64,000 bases of DNA from Verrucomicrobiales bacterium (GCA_016795385.1 JAEUHI010000082.1:49052-113051); one strand, 5' to 3'. Positions 44,657-53,830 are shown, counted from the stretch's first letter. Made by a program: numbers and translations. Notes: generated by a model not told the origin, from the letters alone.

Positions 44657-45565
44657 TCAGAACAATTCGAAATCGATGAGATCGTCGCCCACGTCGGGCT
44701 TCACGGCGGTGTCGCTGTCGCGGTTTTTCGTGACGAGCACGGCGATGGCCTGGTCCTCATCGACTTGGTCGACTTTCACCCATCCGAGCACTTCCGAACC
44801 GCGACGCACCGCGAACCGCTGGTCTTTTTTCACACCTTGGGCGGCACCGGCGTTGAAGGTGACGATGCCCCAATCCTTGTCATAGCTAGTGACCTTGCCG
44901 AGCGAGGCAGCCGCAAGGATCTGGGAGCGCATCCGATCGAGCCGGGCATCCATCTCAGGACTGCCGCCCGGTGGGTTGTTCACCGCATCGCGGAGGAAAT
45001 CGGGGAGTTCGGAAGTGATCTCGGCACTGCCGGTGGTGCCGGCGGGAGCCGCGGGTGCGGCGTCGGGGGCAGTCGCGGCATTGCCGGCGAGCTGGTTGAA
45101 ACGCTGGTCGGTGGCCTGGCCCTGCTGACGGGCTTGTTCGAGCGATTGCTGGAACCGGGCGATGTCGGGATCTTCCGGAGCGGGCAGGGTCGTCTCGGCC
45201 TCCACCTGCGCGGCGCTCGCGACCGGAGCGGGTGCCGGGGCGACCGGGGCCGCGGCCGCGGCGGGCGGCAATCCCGTGAGGTAGACGGGATTGCCCTGGG
45301 CATCGTAAAGCACCGTCCCGGTCGCCGCGGGCGCAGCACCGGCAACCGGCGCCGGTGCGGCAGGCGCGGCGGGCAGAGGGGCGAGCCCCTGCCGCTGCAT
45401 GAGACGGGCTTCCTTTTCGGCGTACTCTTTTTCGAGGGTCGATCGCACGGACTCGCGATAGCTCATCGCGCCTACGACGAGCAGCAACACCGCCGCGATA
45501 CTGAGAGCGATGGTGGGGGTGTGATTCGCCGATCGCCGGTCTCCGAAGTCGTCTGGTCCGATCAT
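44657..45565 (-). CDS. Membrane-anchored Ala/Pro-rich protein with C-terminal beta domain
   Basis: I do not recognise a named family. The 302-residue protein has an N-terminal transmembrane helix (TIALSIAAVLLLVVGAMSY), a helical segment (RSTLEKEYAEKEARLMQR), a long Ala/Pro linker, and a C-terminal domain ILAAASLGKVTSYDKDWGIVTFNAGAAQGV ... RFAVRRGSEVLGWVKVDQVDEDQAIAVLV. This end resembles the FlgT C-terminal type beta fold seen in many Verrucomicrobiota envelope proteins. The start at ATG 45565 places the helix correctly. It is convergent with the kinase gene (15-base gap). Confidence 0.75.
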   Translation of the reverse strand: MIGPDDFGDRRSANHTPTIALSIAAVLLLVVGAMSYRESVRSTLEKEYAEKEARLMQRQGLAPLPAAPAAPAPVAGAAPAATGTVLYDAQGNPVYLTGLPPAAAAAPVAPAPAPVASAAQVEAETTLPAPEDPDIARFQQSLEQARQQGQATDQRFNQLAGNAATAPDAAPAAPAGTTGSAEITSELPDFLRDAVNNPPGGSPEMDARLDRMRSQILAAASLGKVTSYDKDWGIVTFNAGAAQGVKKDQRFAVRRGSEVLGWVKVDQVDEDQAIAVLVTKNRDSDTAVKPDVGDDLIDFELF

Positions 45566-45621
45566 AACAGCCGGAATTTTACCACATTCCCCACGGCGAG
45601 CCAATCACGGAGTTCAAAGAT

Positions 45622-46062
45622 TCAGCGATGGTAGGGCTCGCCCTTGAGCACCGTGTGGACCCGGTAGATCTGCTCGAGCAGCACGACGAGCGCGAGTTCG
45701 TGCTGGAGGGTGAACCCACTCATGGCCACGACATGATCGGCCCTCTCGCGCAGGGCCGGAGTGTGGCCGTCGGCCCCGCCGATGAGCCAGGCGACCCGCT
45801 TCACCCCGCCCATCTGCCAATGACGGACCCGCTCGACCAAGGTCGCGGTCGTCCATGACTCCCCGCGCTCGTCCAGCGCGATGCGGATGGCTCCTTCGCT
45901 GGCGCCGAGGAGGACCTCGCTGTTTTTCTCCGATCCGCCATCCTTCCAATCGTGCATCAGATCGACCGTCGCATAGCGACCGAGACGTTTGCGGTACTCC
46001 TCCACCCCGGCCTTGGCATAGGCCAGGGAAGGTTTGCCAATGGCGAGGATCTGCCACTTCAT
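45622..46062 (-). CDS. rlmH: 23S rRNA pseudouridine(1915)-N3-methyltransferase RlmH
   Basis: The 146-residue SPOUT methyltransferase modifies helix 69 of 23S rRNA. It has the SAM-knot motif WLIGGADGH near residue 100 and the conserved C-terminus HELALVVLLEQIYRVHTVLKGEPYH. The start is ATG 46062, which matches the family N-terminus; the open frame upstream overlaps the divergent tcdA region. Confidence 0.96.
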   Translation of the reverse strand: MKWQILAIGKPSLAYAKAGVEEYRKRLGRYATVDLMHDWKDGGSEKNSEVLLGASEGAIRIALDERGESWTTATLVERVRHWQMGGVKRVAWLIGGADGHTPALRERADHVVAMSGFTLQHELALVVLLEQIYRVHTVLKGEPYHR

Positions 46063-46123
46063 CGGAGGAACTTTCTCATCCCGCCAACTTGCAACGGTCG
46101 CGCCTCCAACGCAAGGTGCCCGC

Positions 46124-46927
46124 TTGCACGAAGAACTCTCCACGGACTATCTCGATCGATTCTCGGGTCTGGCCAGGCTCTACGGAGCAGGCGCGCTCGA
46201 ACGTCTCCACCGTGCCCACGTCGCGGTGATCGGCACGGGTGGAGTCGGATCGTGGACGGCCGAGGCCCTCGCCCGGAGCGGGGTGGGCCGCATCACCCTG
46301 ATCGACCCCGACGAGATCTGTGTGACCAACACGAACCGACAGCTCCCCGCCCTCTCCGGCACCTACGGACGACCCAAAATCGAGGTCATCGCGGAGCGTT
46401 TGCGACAGATCCATCCCGGGATCGAGGTCGTCGAAATTGCTTCCTTTTTCATGGAGGGCAACGCCCTTTCGCTGTTGCAGGGCGGCTACGATGTGGTCGT
46501 CGACGGGATCGACGATGTCCGGCTGAAGGCGCTGCTCGTCGCCACCTGCCGCGACCTCGGATTGCCCCTCGTCGTCTCCGGAGGCGCGGGCGGAAAGCGG
46601 AATCCCGCCGCGGTGCGCGCCGACGATCTCGCCTTTGCCACGAACGATCGATTGCTGCGCCTCGTCCGGAAGGAATTGCGCAAGCACTATGGCTACGCCG
46701 ACGAATCGAGCCGCACCCCCTTCGGCGTCAGGGCGGTCTTCAGCATCGAAAACGCGCGTTATCCCTGGGCCGACGGGACGGTGCGGGAGGATCCCGAACC
46801 GGGCGGCCACCTCCGCCTCAACTGCGAGACCGGATTTGGCTCTGCCACACCGGTGACGGGCACTTTCGGCTTCGCGACCGCCGCCGAGGCCATCGAAATC
46901 ATCCTCACGGCGCCCGAGCCCGGTTGA
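46124..46927 (+). CDS. tcdA: tRNA threonylcarbamoyladenosine dehydratase
   Basis: The E1-like enzyme cyclises t6A37 in tRNA to ct6A using ATP. Motifs are VAVIGTGGVGSWTAEALARSG, the LIDPDEICVTNTNRQ strand, VVDGIDDVRLKALLVATC and SGGAGGKRNPAAVRADDL. The family starts with ...RFSRQ-like sequence shortly before the Rossmann fold, matched here by LDRFSGLARLYG, so a TTG at 46124 is the likely start; an ATG at 46034 is in frame but would overlap the divergent rlmH gene. The catalytic Cys in E1 enzymes is not required in TcdA. Confidence 0.92.
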   Translation: MHEELSTDYLDRFSGLARLYGAGALERLHRAHVAVIGTGGVGSWTAEALARSGVGRITLIDPDEICVTNTNRQLPALSGTYGRPKIEVIAERLRQIHPGIEVVEIASFFMEGNALSLLQGGYDVVVDGIDDVRLKALLVATCRDLGLPLVVSGGAGGKRNPAAVRADDLAFATNDRLLRLVRKELRKHYGYADESSRTPFGVRAVFSIENARYPWADGTVREDPEPGGHLRLNCETGFGSATPVTGTFGFATAAEAIEIILTAPEPG

Positions 46928-46953
46928 TCGACGACCTCGTCGGGACGACGGCC

Positions 46954-48585
46954 TCAATTCAAGGCCACAAGCACCCGCACCTGCTCGGCGTGGTCGCTCC
47001 CACCGTGAAAGCGGAGATTCAGGGTGCGGCGATCATCGCTGAGAAGGATCTCGCCTTCTCCGGAATCGAGCCCACGCCGCTCCTGCGCCGCCGGGAGCGA
47101 CGAACCGACCGCCGCATCGGAATTCTCGAGGCGATCCGAGGAGAAAATCACCCCGACCACGGGATGATCAAAGGTCAGCGAGGTCTCCACGTCCTCCTTC
47201 GCGCCCGTGCCATCCGACGGCGTGAGTTGCAACAAATAGCTGCGCAGTTCTCCGCTCGCCTGAAGCGCCTCCCCGGGATTCGGCTTGGCCGAGGCGAAGG
47301 CACCCACGGCAATCTGATCCACCTCCACCCCGCCTTCCGGGCGGAAGGCCTCGTTCTCGACAAAAACCCTTACTTCGCCCTCGACTCCGCCTGCCGCCGA
47401 AATCACGGAACCGGGGAGCTCGATTTTCACCGGACCAAGATTGTTTTCCACTCCCGCGACCATTGCCCAAGCCTTCGAAAAGGCCCGCGGATTGTACGGC
47501 ACATCGACGAGCCGATCGCGGCGATGATCCGCCTTGACCGCTTCGAACTCCGAAAGATCCCGGCATTTGCCGCTGCCATCGAGACAGATCCCGCCATCAC
47601 CATTGAAAACGATCGCTTCCGTCGCGCCCTCGGCCCGCGCATCGATGCCGATGAGGCGCGCCGCGTCGGAAACATGCAGTCCGCGTGAACGCAGGGAAAT
47701 CCCGTCCTCTTCCTTCGGTGCCCGGGCGAGCGCGATGCCGGCATGCACTTCCGTCGAGGCGTCTTCGCCCACCTCGAAGCGGGCGGGTCCTTCCACCGTC
47801 AATTCGCCGCCACTCGAGAGCCGCATCGAAACCACCCCGCTCTTCAGTTCATAAAGTCCGGGGCTCAAGGTGCCATCGTGGCGCGGCGAGGCTCCCTCGA
47901 CCCAGATCGCATCGGGTGTCGCCTTCACCACGGAAGCCAATGCCGGTGTCGCGGCAAATCTCCCGGCCGCCACCTGGCCGATGACAAATGCCCCGACGGC
48001 GATGGCGGCGGCAGCGGCCACGAGCCGTACCACATGTCCGGTCCACCCGCCGGGGAAGGGCACGATTTTTTCCGCCGCATCATGCTCGCCCGACGCCGCG
48101 AGTTCGCGCTCGAACCGCTTCGTGAAGTCCTCCACGAAATGATCCTGCTTCGTCTCCGCCCACATCCGCGTCTCGAGCGATTCGATGAAGGCCTGCTCGC
48201 TTTTCGATTCCGAAACCGCCAGAAGCAGCCATTCCTCCTCGGCGAGACGGCGGCGCAAGTCGCGCACGGTATCGGGAGCTTCCCAGAGGTGCTTCACGGC
48301 CTGATCGCATTCGAAGGTCGTCGCCGTTCCCTCCCGGATGCGGTCGAGCAATTCCTCCATCGGAAGTCCGATGCTGGCAAGGGCACCGCCCAAGGTTTGG
48401 CCCGCCGCGTCCGGATCCCCGGCGAGGGCTTGGCGGATCATCTCCGAAAATCTCAATTCCCGGGCGCAAGCCGCGGCCAACGCCGGATCCGTCGCAAGAC
48501 GCTCGCCCAAATCCGACGCTAGCCCACCCTCGCGCTCCCCGTGAAGGAAGCGCTGCAGAAGGTCTTCGTTGGATGCCGGATTCAT
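46954..48585 (-). CDS. FecR-domain anti-sigma-like membrane protein
   Basis: The 543-residue protein has a cytoplasmic N-terminal part with FLHGEREGGLASDLGERL-type helices, one transmembrane helix (HVVRLVAAAAAIAVGAFVIGQVA, about residues 185-207) and a periplasmic FecR domain (LSSGGELTVEGPARFEV). The C-terminal half is a large extracellular beta domain of unknown function with a LPGSVISAAGG segment. The ATG at 48585 is used. The ECF sigma factor gene ends 10 bases upstream, the classical sigma/anti-sigma pair of PVC bacteria that regulates surface or degradation genes. Confidence 0.88.
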   Translation of the reverse strand: MNPASNEDLLQRFLHGEREGGLASDLGERLATDPALAAACARELRFSEMIRQALAGDPDAAGQTLGGALASIGLPMEELLDRIREGTATTFECDQAVKHLWEAPDTVRDLRRRLAEEEWLLLAVSESKSEQAFIESLETRMWAETKQDHFVEDFTKRFERELAASGEHDAAEKIVPFPGGWTGHVVRLVAAAAAIAVGAFVIGQVAAGRFAATPALASVVKATPDAIWVEGASPRHDGTLSPGLYELKSGVVSMRLSSGGELTVEGPARFEVGEDASTEVHAGIALARAPKEEDGISLRSRGLHVSDAARLIGIDARAEGATEAIVFNGDGGICLDGSGKCRDLSEFEAVKADHRRDRLVDVPYNPRAFSKAWAMVAGVENNLGPVKIELPGSVISAAGGVEGEVRVFVENEAFRPEGGVEVDQIAVGAFASAKPNPGEALQASGELRSYLLQLTPSDGTGAKEDVETSLTFDHPVVGVIFSSDRLENSDAAVGSSLPAAQERRGLDSGEGEILLSDDRRTLNLRFHGGSDHAEQVRVLVALN

Positions 48586-48595
48586 TTCCAAAACT

Positions 48596-49141
48596 TCAAT
48601 GGGCCGGTGAAAGTGCGATGCGCTCCTCCATGCATTCGCGGAGAGCGGTGCGGAGACGCTCCAAGGCCTTGCGCACGGCGGGAGGATTCATCGAGAATTC
48701 CTCGGCGATGTCCTGGGCGGACTGCTCTTCCTCGTAGCGGCTCTTCAGGAGACGGAGGCTCCTTTCGGGCAGCCCCCGCACACATTCCTTGAGGGCATTG
48801 AGACGGGCGAGAGCGTAATCGCCCATTTCCTCGGGCTCGTCGTCTGTCGCCGAGGAGGAGGCAAGGAGCACCTCGGTGAGGTTGTCGGACAGAATCCGCT
48901 TCCGACGCGCGTCCTTGCGCCGCTCGTTGATCACCAAATTTCGGGCGATGCCACGCAACCAGGCTCCGAAGTCGCGGGTGCGGTCGAACTCATCGAGGCG
49001 GTTGTAGGCGACGATGAACGCCTCTTGCGCCACGTCATCCACCCACAGCGGATCCACCCCCAGAGACCGCACGAACCCACGAAGGCCCGCGTGATGCTCG
49101 CGGACTTGCTCGATGAACTGCTCCCGGTCGGTGGACGTCAT
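48596..49141 (-). CDS. ECF sigma factor, PVC type
   Basis: The 181-residue protein has sigma region 2 (VDDVAQEAFIVAYNRLDEFDRTRDFGAWLRGIARNLV, described by residues 34-70) and region 4 HTH (SAQDIAEEFSMNPPAVRKALERLRTAL). It is the length of ECF sigma factors with the FecR partner directly downstream. The ATG at 49141 is the first good start; the much longer upstream frame runs into the tRNA region and is not coding. Its own regulation cannot be read. Confidence 0.93.
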   Translation of the reverse strand: MTSTDREQFIEQVREHHAGLRGFVRSLGVDPLWVDDVAQEAFIVAYNRLDEFDRTRDFGAWLRGIARNLVINERRKDARRKRILSDNLTEVLLASSSATDDEPEEMGDYALARLNALKECVRGLPERSLRLLKSRYEEEQSAQDIAEEFSMNPPAVRKALERLRTALRECMEERIALSPAH

Positions 49142-49308
49142 ATCGGGTTCTCTACCGGAATTGTCCCCTCGGTGTCGGAACGTGACAAATTTACCCGGTT
49201 TTCCCCTCACTTTATCCTGAAATCCCTCTCTGCGCCACTCCATCGCCGCCATTGACAGCCGGAGACTCTCGATTAGGTTTCCGGCCCGTCCCTCGTGGCG
49301 GGAATCGC

Positions 49309-49380
49309 GCCGGAGTAGCTCAGGGGTAGAGCAACGCATTCGTAATGCGTGGGTCGGGGGTTCAATTCCCCCCTTCGGCT
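49309..49380 (+). tRNA. tRNA-Thr (anticodon CGT)
   Basis: The 72-nt cloverleaf folds completely: acceptor GCCGGAG / CTTCGGC with one G-U pair, D arm GCTC / GAGC, anticodon stem ACGCA / TGCGT with loop TTCGTAA (anticodon CGT at 49341-49343), and T arm GGGGG / CCCCC with loop TTCAATT. CCA is not encoded. It is the apparent insertion site of the element that follows. Confidence 0.97.
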
Positions 49381-49492
49381 TCCTTGATAGCCAACGAGTT
49401 ACAGAGCTCGGCCAGCGATCATCAAGACTCCCTTGAGCGGTTAGTGAGCGGATTCCGCTTGTTTGGGCTCCCTGCGTGTGCTGATTTTCCTC

Positions 49493-50737
49493 ATGAGCGA
49501 AACCGCGGGTAAGAGTCAGGAAGCAGGAGCACGCCTCGGGCACGGAGTCACCATCAAGCGGATGAAAGGGCATCCCGTCTATCGCTGGCGTGCCACATTC
49601 ATCGAGGGAGGCGAGTATCGGAAGAAGGGTTTCAAAACCGAGAAGGCCGCTGAAGAGTGGAAAAAGACGCGATTGGAGGAGGCTCGCGCCCATGGCACAG
49701 ATTCCGCCCTAACCGCCGCAGAGCGTGCCGCCGTGCTGGACACGCGGGCGGAGCTTGGGGAGCTGGGGATGTCTCTGCGGGAGGCCGTCGCGTTTGCCAT
49801 TGATTCTCGCCGGCGCTCTTTGCGGTCATGCACGATGGCCGAACTCGTAAAGGATGCCATTGCCGCACGGAAGCGGGCCGGACTTTCGGAGGCTCATATC
49901 AAGGGCATTGAGGGACGCCTGGGGCGCTTCAATGAGATCTTCGGATCGCGATCAGTGGCTACGATCACGACGCAAGAGATTGAGGACTGGCTTCATGGGC
50001 TTGAGCTTTCGCCCTCATCCGTGAACTCCTACCGGCGGATGCTTGTCCTGGCCTTCAATGATGCCATCAAGAAGAAATTCACGACGGAGAACCCTGCGGC
50101 GAAGGTGATCCGCTCGAAGGAGGTAGAGTCCGAAGTCTCCATTCTCTCCCCCGGGGATGCCGAGAAGCTCCTCCAAGGCGCGGATGCGGAGATCCTGCCA
50201 GTCGTCGCCATAGGTCTGTTCACCGGCTTGCGGGACTCCGAACTCAAGCGACTCGACTGGAAAGAGGTTCGGCTCGCCGCGGGGAAAGTTGTGGTGAGGG
50301 CATCCAAGGCAAAGAGCGCCCGCAGTCGGAGCGTGGCCATCAGTGAGAACCTCGTGGCTTGGCTCACGCCGCACGTAAAATCCGGCGGCCCCGTTTGGCC
50401 GGGAAACGGCCGCAAGCGATTAGAAGCCGCACGCCGAGCCGCTGGATTCGGTGCCCCCAAGGAGGTGGAGAAATCGATCGAGACGAACAAGGAGGATCCT
50501 GAGAAGCCGGTTCTCAGGGAATGGCCGGAGAACGGGATGCGCCATTCCTTCGCCACCTATCACCTTTTCCACCACAAGGATGCGGCAGCGCTCGCACTTG
50601 AGATGGGTCACACCGACTGCTCGATCATCTTCAAGCACTACCGCAACGTGGATGCCACCGAGCAGGAGGCCGCCGCCTATTGGAGCATCCGCCCCGAGGC
50701 GGCGGGGAATGTGGTGGCGATGGGGAAGGCCAGCTAG
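49493..50737 (+). CDS. Tyrosine recombinase/integrase
   Basis: The 414-residue protein has an N-terminal arm-type domain (KGHPVYRWRATFIEGGEYRKKGF), a SAM-like core-binding domain (about residues 125-195) and the catalytic domain: Arg I in GLFTGLRDSELKRLDW, a lysine-bearing beta hairpin, Arg II in NGMRHSFATYHL, GHTDCSIIFKHY with the final H and the nucleophilic Y of HYRN. The first His of the H-x-x-R box is Asn here, a substitution seen in some integrases. The ATG at 49493 is the best start. It probably recombines the element with the tRNA-Thr gene. Confidence 0.94.
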   Translation: MSETAGKSQEAGARLGHGVTIKRMKGHPVYRWRATFIEGGEYRKKGFKTEKAAEEWKKTRLEEARAHGTDSALTAAERAAVLDTRAELGELGMSLREAVAFAIDSRRRSLRSCTMAELVKDAIAARKRAGLSEAHIKGIEGRLGRFNEIFGSRSVATITTQEIEDWLHGLELSPSSVNSYRRMLVLAFNDAIKKKFTTENPAAKVIRSKEVESEVSILSPGDAEKLLQGADAEILPVVAIGLFTGLRDSELKRLDWKEVRLAAGKVVVRASKAKSARSRSVAISENLVAWLTPHVKSGGPVWPGNGRKRLEAARRAAGFGAPKEVEKSIETNKEDPEKPVLREWPENGMRHSFATYHLFHHKDAAALALEMGHTDCSIIFKHYRNVDATEQEAAAYWSIRPEAAGNVVAMGKAS

Positions 50738-51158
50738 GCCATCGCCGAAGCCACGAAAACGCCCTTTCCGCCTCCCCCGGGCGTTCGAGCGGATCCGTTA
50801 TCGTTGCGACGTTGACCAGCCCTCTCCGCCCGATTCGCACAGAGGGGTGCTTCCGTTGGCGAGCATCGTGTTCGCCGTCTGCATGGACACGCGGAGGGGA
50901 TTGGCGAATTCGGTGATCACTCCAATTGGCCGTTGCTTTCTCCATGTTGAATTTTCAACTTGCGGAGACGGAAATGGAAATCACATTACATGTGCGTCGG
51001 GTTCTCCAACAAAGAGCTCCACGTAAGGTAGCGGGCCCTCCCGCTCAGTATCGCCGGAAACGGATTAGAATGGAACTCTTGTAGTTCCGGCCAGGCAGTA
51101 AGGTGCCTCGCTAGTGGAAGCCTTCGGGCTTCCGAAACTTTCACCACTATGAAACAGA
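50738..51158. other. Gap without a credible gene between integrase and replication operon
   Basis: Short open frames here have no recognisable features. The interval contains the palindrome GTTGAATTTTCAAC (50945-50958) and, from 51030 on, a series of hairpins leading into the replication operon. An attachment or excision-related binding site could be here. Confidence 0.6.
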
Positions 51159-51167
51159 GTGAAAGTT
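51030..51167 (+). promoter_or_regulatory. Structured leader of the replication operon
   Basis: Four inverted repeats follow one another: AGCGGG/CCCGCT (51030-51045), GGAACT/AGTTCC (51072-51088), GGAAGCC-TTCG-GGCTTCC (51116-51133) and AACTTTCAC/GTGAAAGTT (51136-51144, 51159-51167). The last one includes the GTG start codon of the HTH gene, so it may be an operator or sequester the start. Confidence 0.65.
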
Positions 51168-51554
51168 CCAGATCCAAGGCTTTTGACGACACGCGAAATC
51201 GCGTTGTTTGTCGGGGTCAGTAAAAGGACCATTCAAACGTGGGTCCAAAAGGGAATCATCGGCCACCTAAAAATCGGGAAGGTCATCAGATTCGACGCGA
51301 CGCGGGTATTGCGGGATCTCGAGGCGTTCGAGGTCCCCGTGAAATCCGACAGGCCCAGTGAGGTCAATGCCGAGAGTCCAACTCAGACTCGTCATGTCGA
51401 CGAATCGCAAGGCGCGGGAAGTTCCTTGCCTTGCTGTGTCCGGTTGGAAGGAATCGACGGGAATGTCGAAATGAAGGGAGCAGAGGTGTCCCAAAAGAGA
51501 GCGGGGTCGGCTTCGGCCAATGGCCAGAACAGACCCAACCAAACAGAATCATGA
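51159..51554 (+). CDS. Helix-turn-helix (MerR/excisionase-type) DNA-binding protein
   Basis: The 131-residue protein has an N-terminal HTH_17 domain: LLTTREIALFVGVSKRTIQTWVQKGII followed by the wing GHLKIGKVIRFDATRVLRDLEAF. The rest is polar and unstructured. It starts with GTG within an inverted repeat and its stop overlaps the primase start (ATGA). Proteins of this type act as excisionases or as copy-control/partition regulators next to replication genes; here autoregulation of the operon is likely. Confidence 0.82.
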   Translation: MKVPDPRLLTTREIALFVGVSKRTIQTWVQKGIIGHLKIGKVIRFDATRVLRDLEAFEVPVKSDRPSEVNAESPTQTRHVDESQGAGSSLPCCVRLEGIDGNVEMKGAEVSQKRAGSASANGQNRPNQTES

Positions 51555-52453
51555 AAATTACAACTCATGGCGGGGGGCTCTTCGGAGACCTCCCGGTAAA
51601 TCTTCGGAGGAGGCTTGGTCTGCCTCCGAAGTCCGGTGATGGCGTACATCGCTGGATATTCAAAGCTGCGTGCATTCTGAAAGAGCACTACCAGCAGCCA
51701 CTGGTATTCCGAGTTATCCGGGAAGCAGTGTCCGAGTGCGGGCGGTCCGTACATGATCGTGAAATCTCAGATGCGATTGCTGCCTCGGATCACCCGGCAT
51801 CCCAAAGCCAGGAGGGTCCGCCTGCCTTTCGATCTAAACCACGATGGCCTGAAACCGACTGGGCTATGGTCAGAAAAGTTGTCGAGGACCATCCGGATGC
51901 GGAGGACTTTTTCGGGGGCATAGAGCTGAATGGATGGAGTGTTCTCCAAAGGCTCTTTCCCGGAAATCCACTTGTCTGCATGGGGGATGATATCCGGCGG
52001 ATGGAGACGAAACCCCTCGAAGCGTGGCGGGATTCCTGGCGGAAGATGCAGTTCGTCGTTCCTTCTCCAATGAACGCTCTTACTGGAGTGAATCAGAAGG
52101 GAGAGAAATCGAATCGGTGCCTGGACAACACGGGAAAATGCCGTTTCGCCGTGGTCGAGTTCGACAAACATCCGGAAGACGTGCAGGCAGCGATTCATGC
52201 CCATCTCGACTCGAGATTGCCCCTTTCGGCAGTCGTACATTCGGGTGGAAAATCGCTCCACGGTTGGTATTACGCCGAGAATAGGACGGAATCCGAACTC
52301 CGACTCTTCATGGAGCACGCGGTCAGACTTGGAGCTGATCCGGCCACCTGGCCTCGCTGCCAAGCGGTGCGGTTACCGGGGGGGATGCGGAGCAATGGGG
52401 TTACTCAGGCAATCCGTTTCTTTAACCCTGGATATGGAGGGCTGTTTTCATGA
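51551..52453 (+). CDS. AEP-like primase of a mobile element
   Basis: The 300-residue protein has a region resembling the catalytic core of archaeo-eukaryotic primases: motif I FAVVEFDK with acidic E203 and D205, and motif II VHSGGKSLHGWYY (S-x-H type, residues 230-241) followed by a helical part and CQAVRLPGGMRSNG, which fits motif III surroundings. N-terminal residues 1-120 are a helical domain of unknown function. It is coupled to the HTH gene before and the DUF3987 ATPase after it by 4-base overlaps. It would prime replication of the element. The assignment rests on motifs, not on an alignment. Confidence 0.72.
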   Translation: MKITTHGGGLFGDLPVNLRRRLGLPPKSGDGVHRWIFKAACILKEHYQQPLVFRVIREAVSECGRSVHDREISDAIAASDHPASQSQEGPPAFRSKPRWPETDWAMVRKVVEDHPDAEDFFGGIELNGWSVLQRLFPGNPLVCMGDDIRRMETKPLEAWRDSWRKMQFVVPSPMNALTGVNQKGEKSNRCLDNTGKCRFAVVEFDKHPEDVQAAIHAHLDSRLPLSAVVHSGGKSLHGWYYAENRTESELRLFMEHAVRLGADPATWPRCQAVRLPGGMRSNGVTQAIRFFNPGYGGLFS

Positions 52454-53823
52454 ACGACGACATTGACCTCCCATTCCCCTCGAAGATTTTCGCTAACTCA
52501 CCGGTCGCGCAGATGCAGGAGAATCTGCAAAGGGCTCTCGGGCTTCCTGCGGAGTTTGTTGCTTCGACCATTCTCTCGGCCGTCTCCATGGCGGCCGGGA
52601 AAGGTATTGAAGTGGTCAGTACAGGAGGACGCACTTGCCGGGCAAATCTCTACGTATTGGTAGGGGCTTCCAGTGGGCTTGGAAAATCGGAAATGGGGAA
52701 ACGGGTTTTCGCGCCGCATTACGCGGTGGCAAACGAACGCCTTAGATCCTTTCTTTTCGATCAAAAACCTAAGGTTAGTGCGAAACTACGACAGGCCGAG
52801 GCTCAGTTGAAGCGGTTGGACGGAAATCCTAATTCTTCAATCGCCGAGTTTGAGCGTCTGAGCAAACTGCAGTGTGAACTTCAATCAGAGTTGGAGGCAC
52901 CACAGACTGTTGTGGAGGACTGCACGCAGGAAGCGCTGGAAAAGGCCTTTTCCGCAGATGGAACGGTCGCGCTGATCTCGACGGATGCCCGTTCTGTCTC
53001 AAAGAACATCTTTGGACGCTATCGGAAAGGAGCAACCGAGGAGGACGTGTTCATCAAAGCGTGGTCCGGAGACAAGATCATCGTCATGCGTGTGTCGCGG
53101 TCCTTGTGGATTGACGATCCCTGCCTGGCCATGTTCCTGAGCGTGCAGCCGGATCTCTTCATGGAGATCTTCTCACGCCCGGGGTTTCTGGTGAGTGGAT
53201 TTCTCCCCAGGATTCTACCGGTTATGGTTGAGAGCGTGCCGGGCGTGTTCGGGATGTTCGGACAGCTGGACCAACGGGTTCTCGATAACTATGATCAACA
53301 TCTAAGGGGGATTTTTGACACCTACCGATTTCGTCCGAATCCAGTTAGGGTTGATCTTGAGGAGAGGGCGAGGTTCAAACTTGAAGTGTTTAAGTTTGAA
53401 GCCGAGCGAGATGGGAATCGCTTCCCCGAAATCTCGGCGTGCACCAGAAGATGGGTAGAGCAAGCTTTTCGCGTGGCGCTCTGCTTGCATCTGGCTCACT
53501 ACGGAGGGGCAGCTCATCAGCATGTCATCTCCGAATACCATGTGGACAAAGCGATCGAAGTGGTTCGTTGGTTTGGCGTGCAGCAGCAGGAGTTGTTGTC
53601 GGCGAGTATTCAGGAAGGGAAAGGAAAGTTGAAAATGAAGATTCGTGACATCTTGTCCTGCAACCCCACGGGCAGCTTGACTGTCCGAGATCTATCGCGG
53701 CGGGTGGGCTGCTCGGCGTCGGAAATTCGGCGGCTCGTCGATGAGGCGAGTGATCTTGAGCTTGTAAAAGAGCCAACGCAAGGGCGTCCGAGGGAATCCG
53801 TCCGGATGATAGACGGGGTCTGA
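52450..53823 (+). CDS. DUF3987 helicase/primase-associated ATPase
   Basis: The 457-residue protein belongs to the DUF3987 group: an N-terminal helix (LQRALGLPAEFVASTILSAVSMAAGKGIEV), a Walker A-like loop GASSGLGKS (residues 72-80), a coiled segment (residues 105-150), VALISTDARSVSKN and SLWIDDPCLAMFLSVQPD (Walker B-like and sensor regions), and a C-terminal winged helix SLTVRDLSRRVGCSASEIRRLVDEA that could bind DNA. Such proteins unwind DNA next to an AEP primase on phages, plasmids and integrative elements. Codon use is more AT-rich than in the host genes. Confidence 0.82.
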   Translation: MNDDIDLPFPSKIFANSPVAQMQENLQRALGLPAEFVASTILSAVSMAAGKGIEVVSTGGRTCRANLYVLVGASSGLGKSEMGKRVFAPHYAVANERLRSFLFDQKPKVSAKLRQAEAQLKRLDGNPNSSIAEFERLSKLQCELQSELEAPQTVVEDCTQEALEKAFSADGTVALISTDARSVSKNIFGRYRKGATEEDVFIKAWSGDKIIVMRVSRSLWIDDPCLAMFLSVQPDLFMEIFSRPGFLVSGFLPRILPVMVESVPGVFGMFGQLDQRVLDNYDQHLRGIFDTYRFRPNPVRVDLEERARFKLEVFKFEAERDGNRFPEISACTRRWVEQAFRVALCLHLAHYGGAAHQHVISEYHVDKAIEVVRWFGVQQQELLSASIQEGKGKLKMKIRDILSCNPTGSLTVRDLSRRVGCSASEIRRLVDEASDLELVKEPTQGRPRESVRMIDGV

Positions 53824-53830
53824 AAGATCT

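Noticed and set aside
46929..46942. CGACGACCTCGTCG palindrome between tcdA and FecR genes as terminator
   Set aside because: The loop would be too small and no T-run follows on either strand.
45952..47688. 578-codon plus-strand frame across tcdA and FecR genes
   Set aside because: It crosses two real genes in different frames and has no family features.
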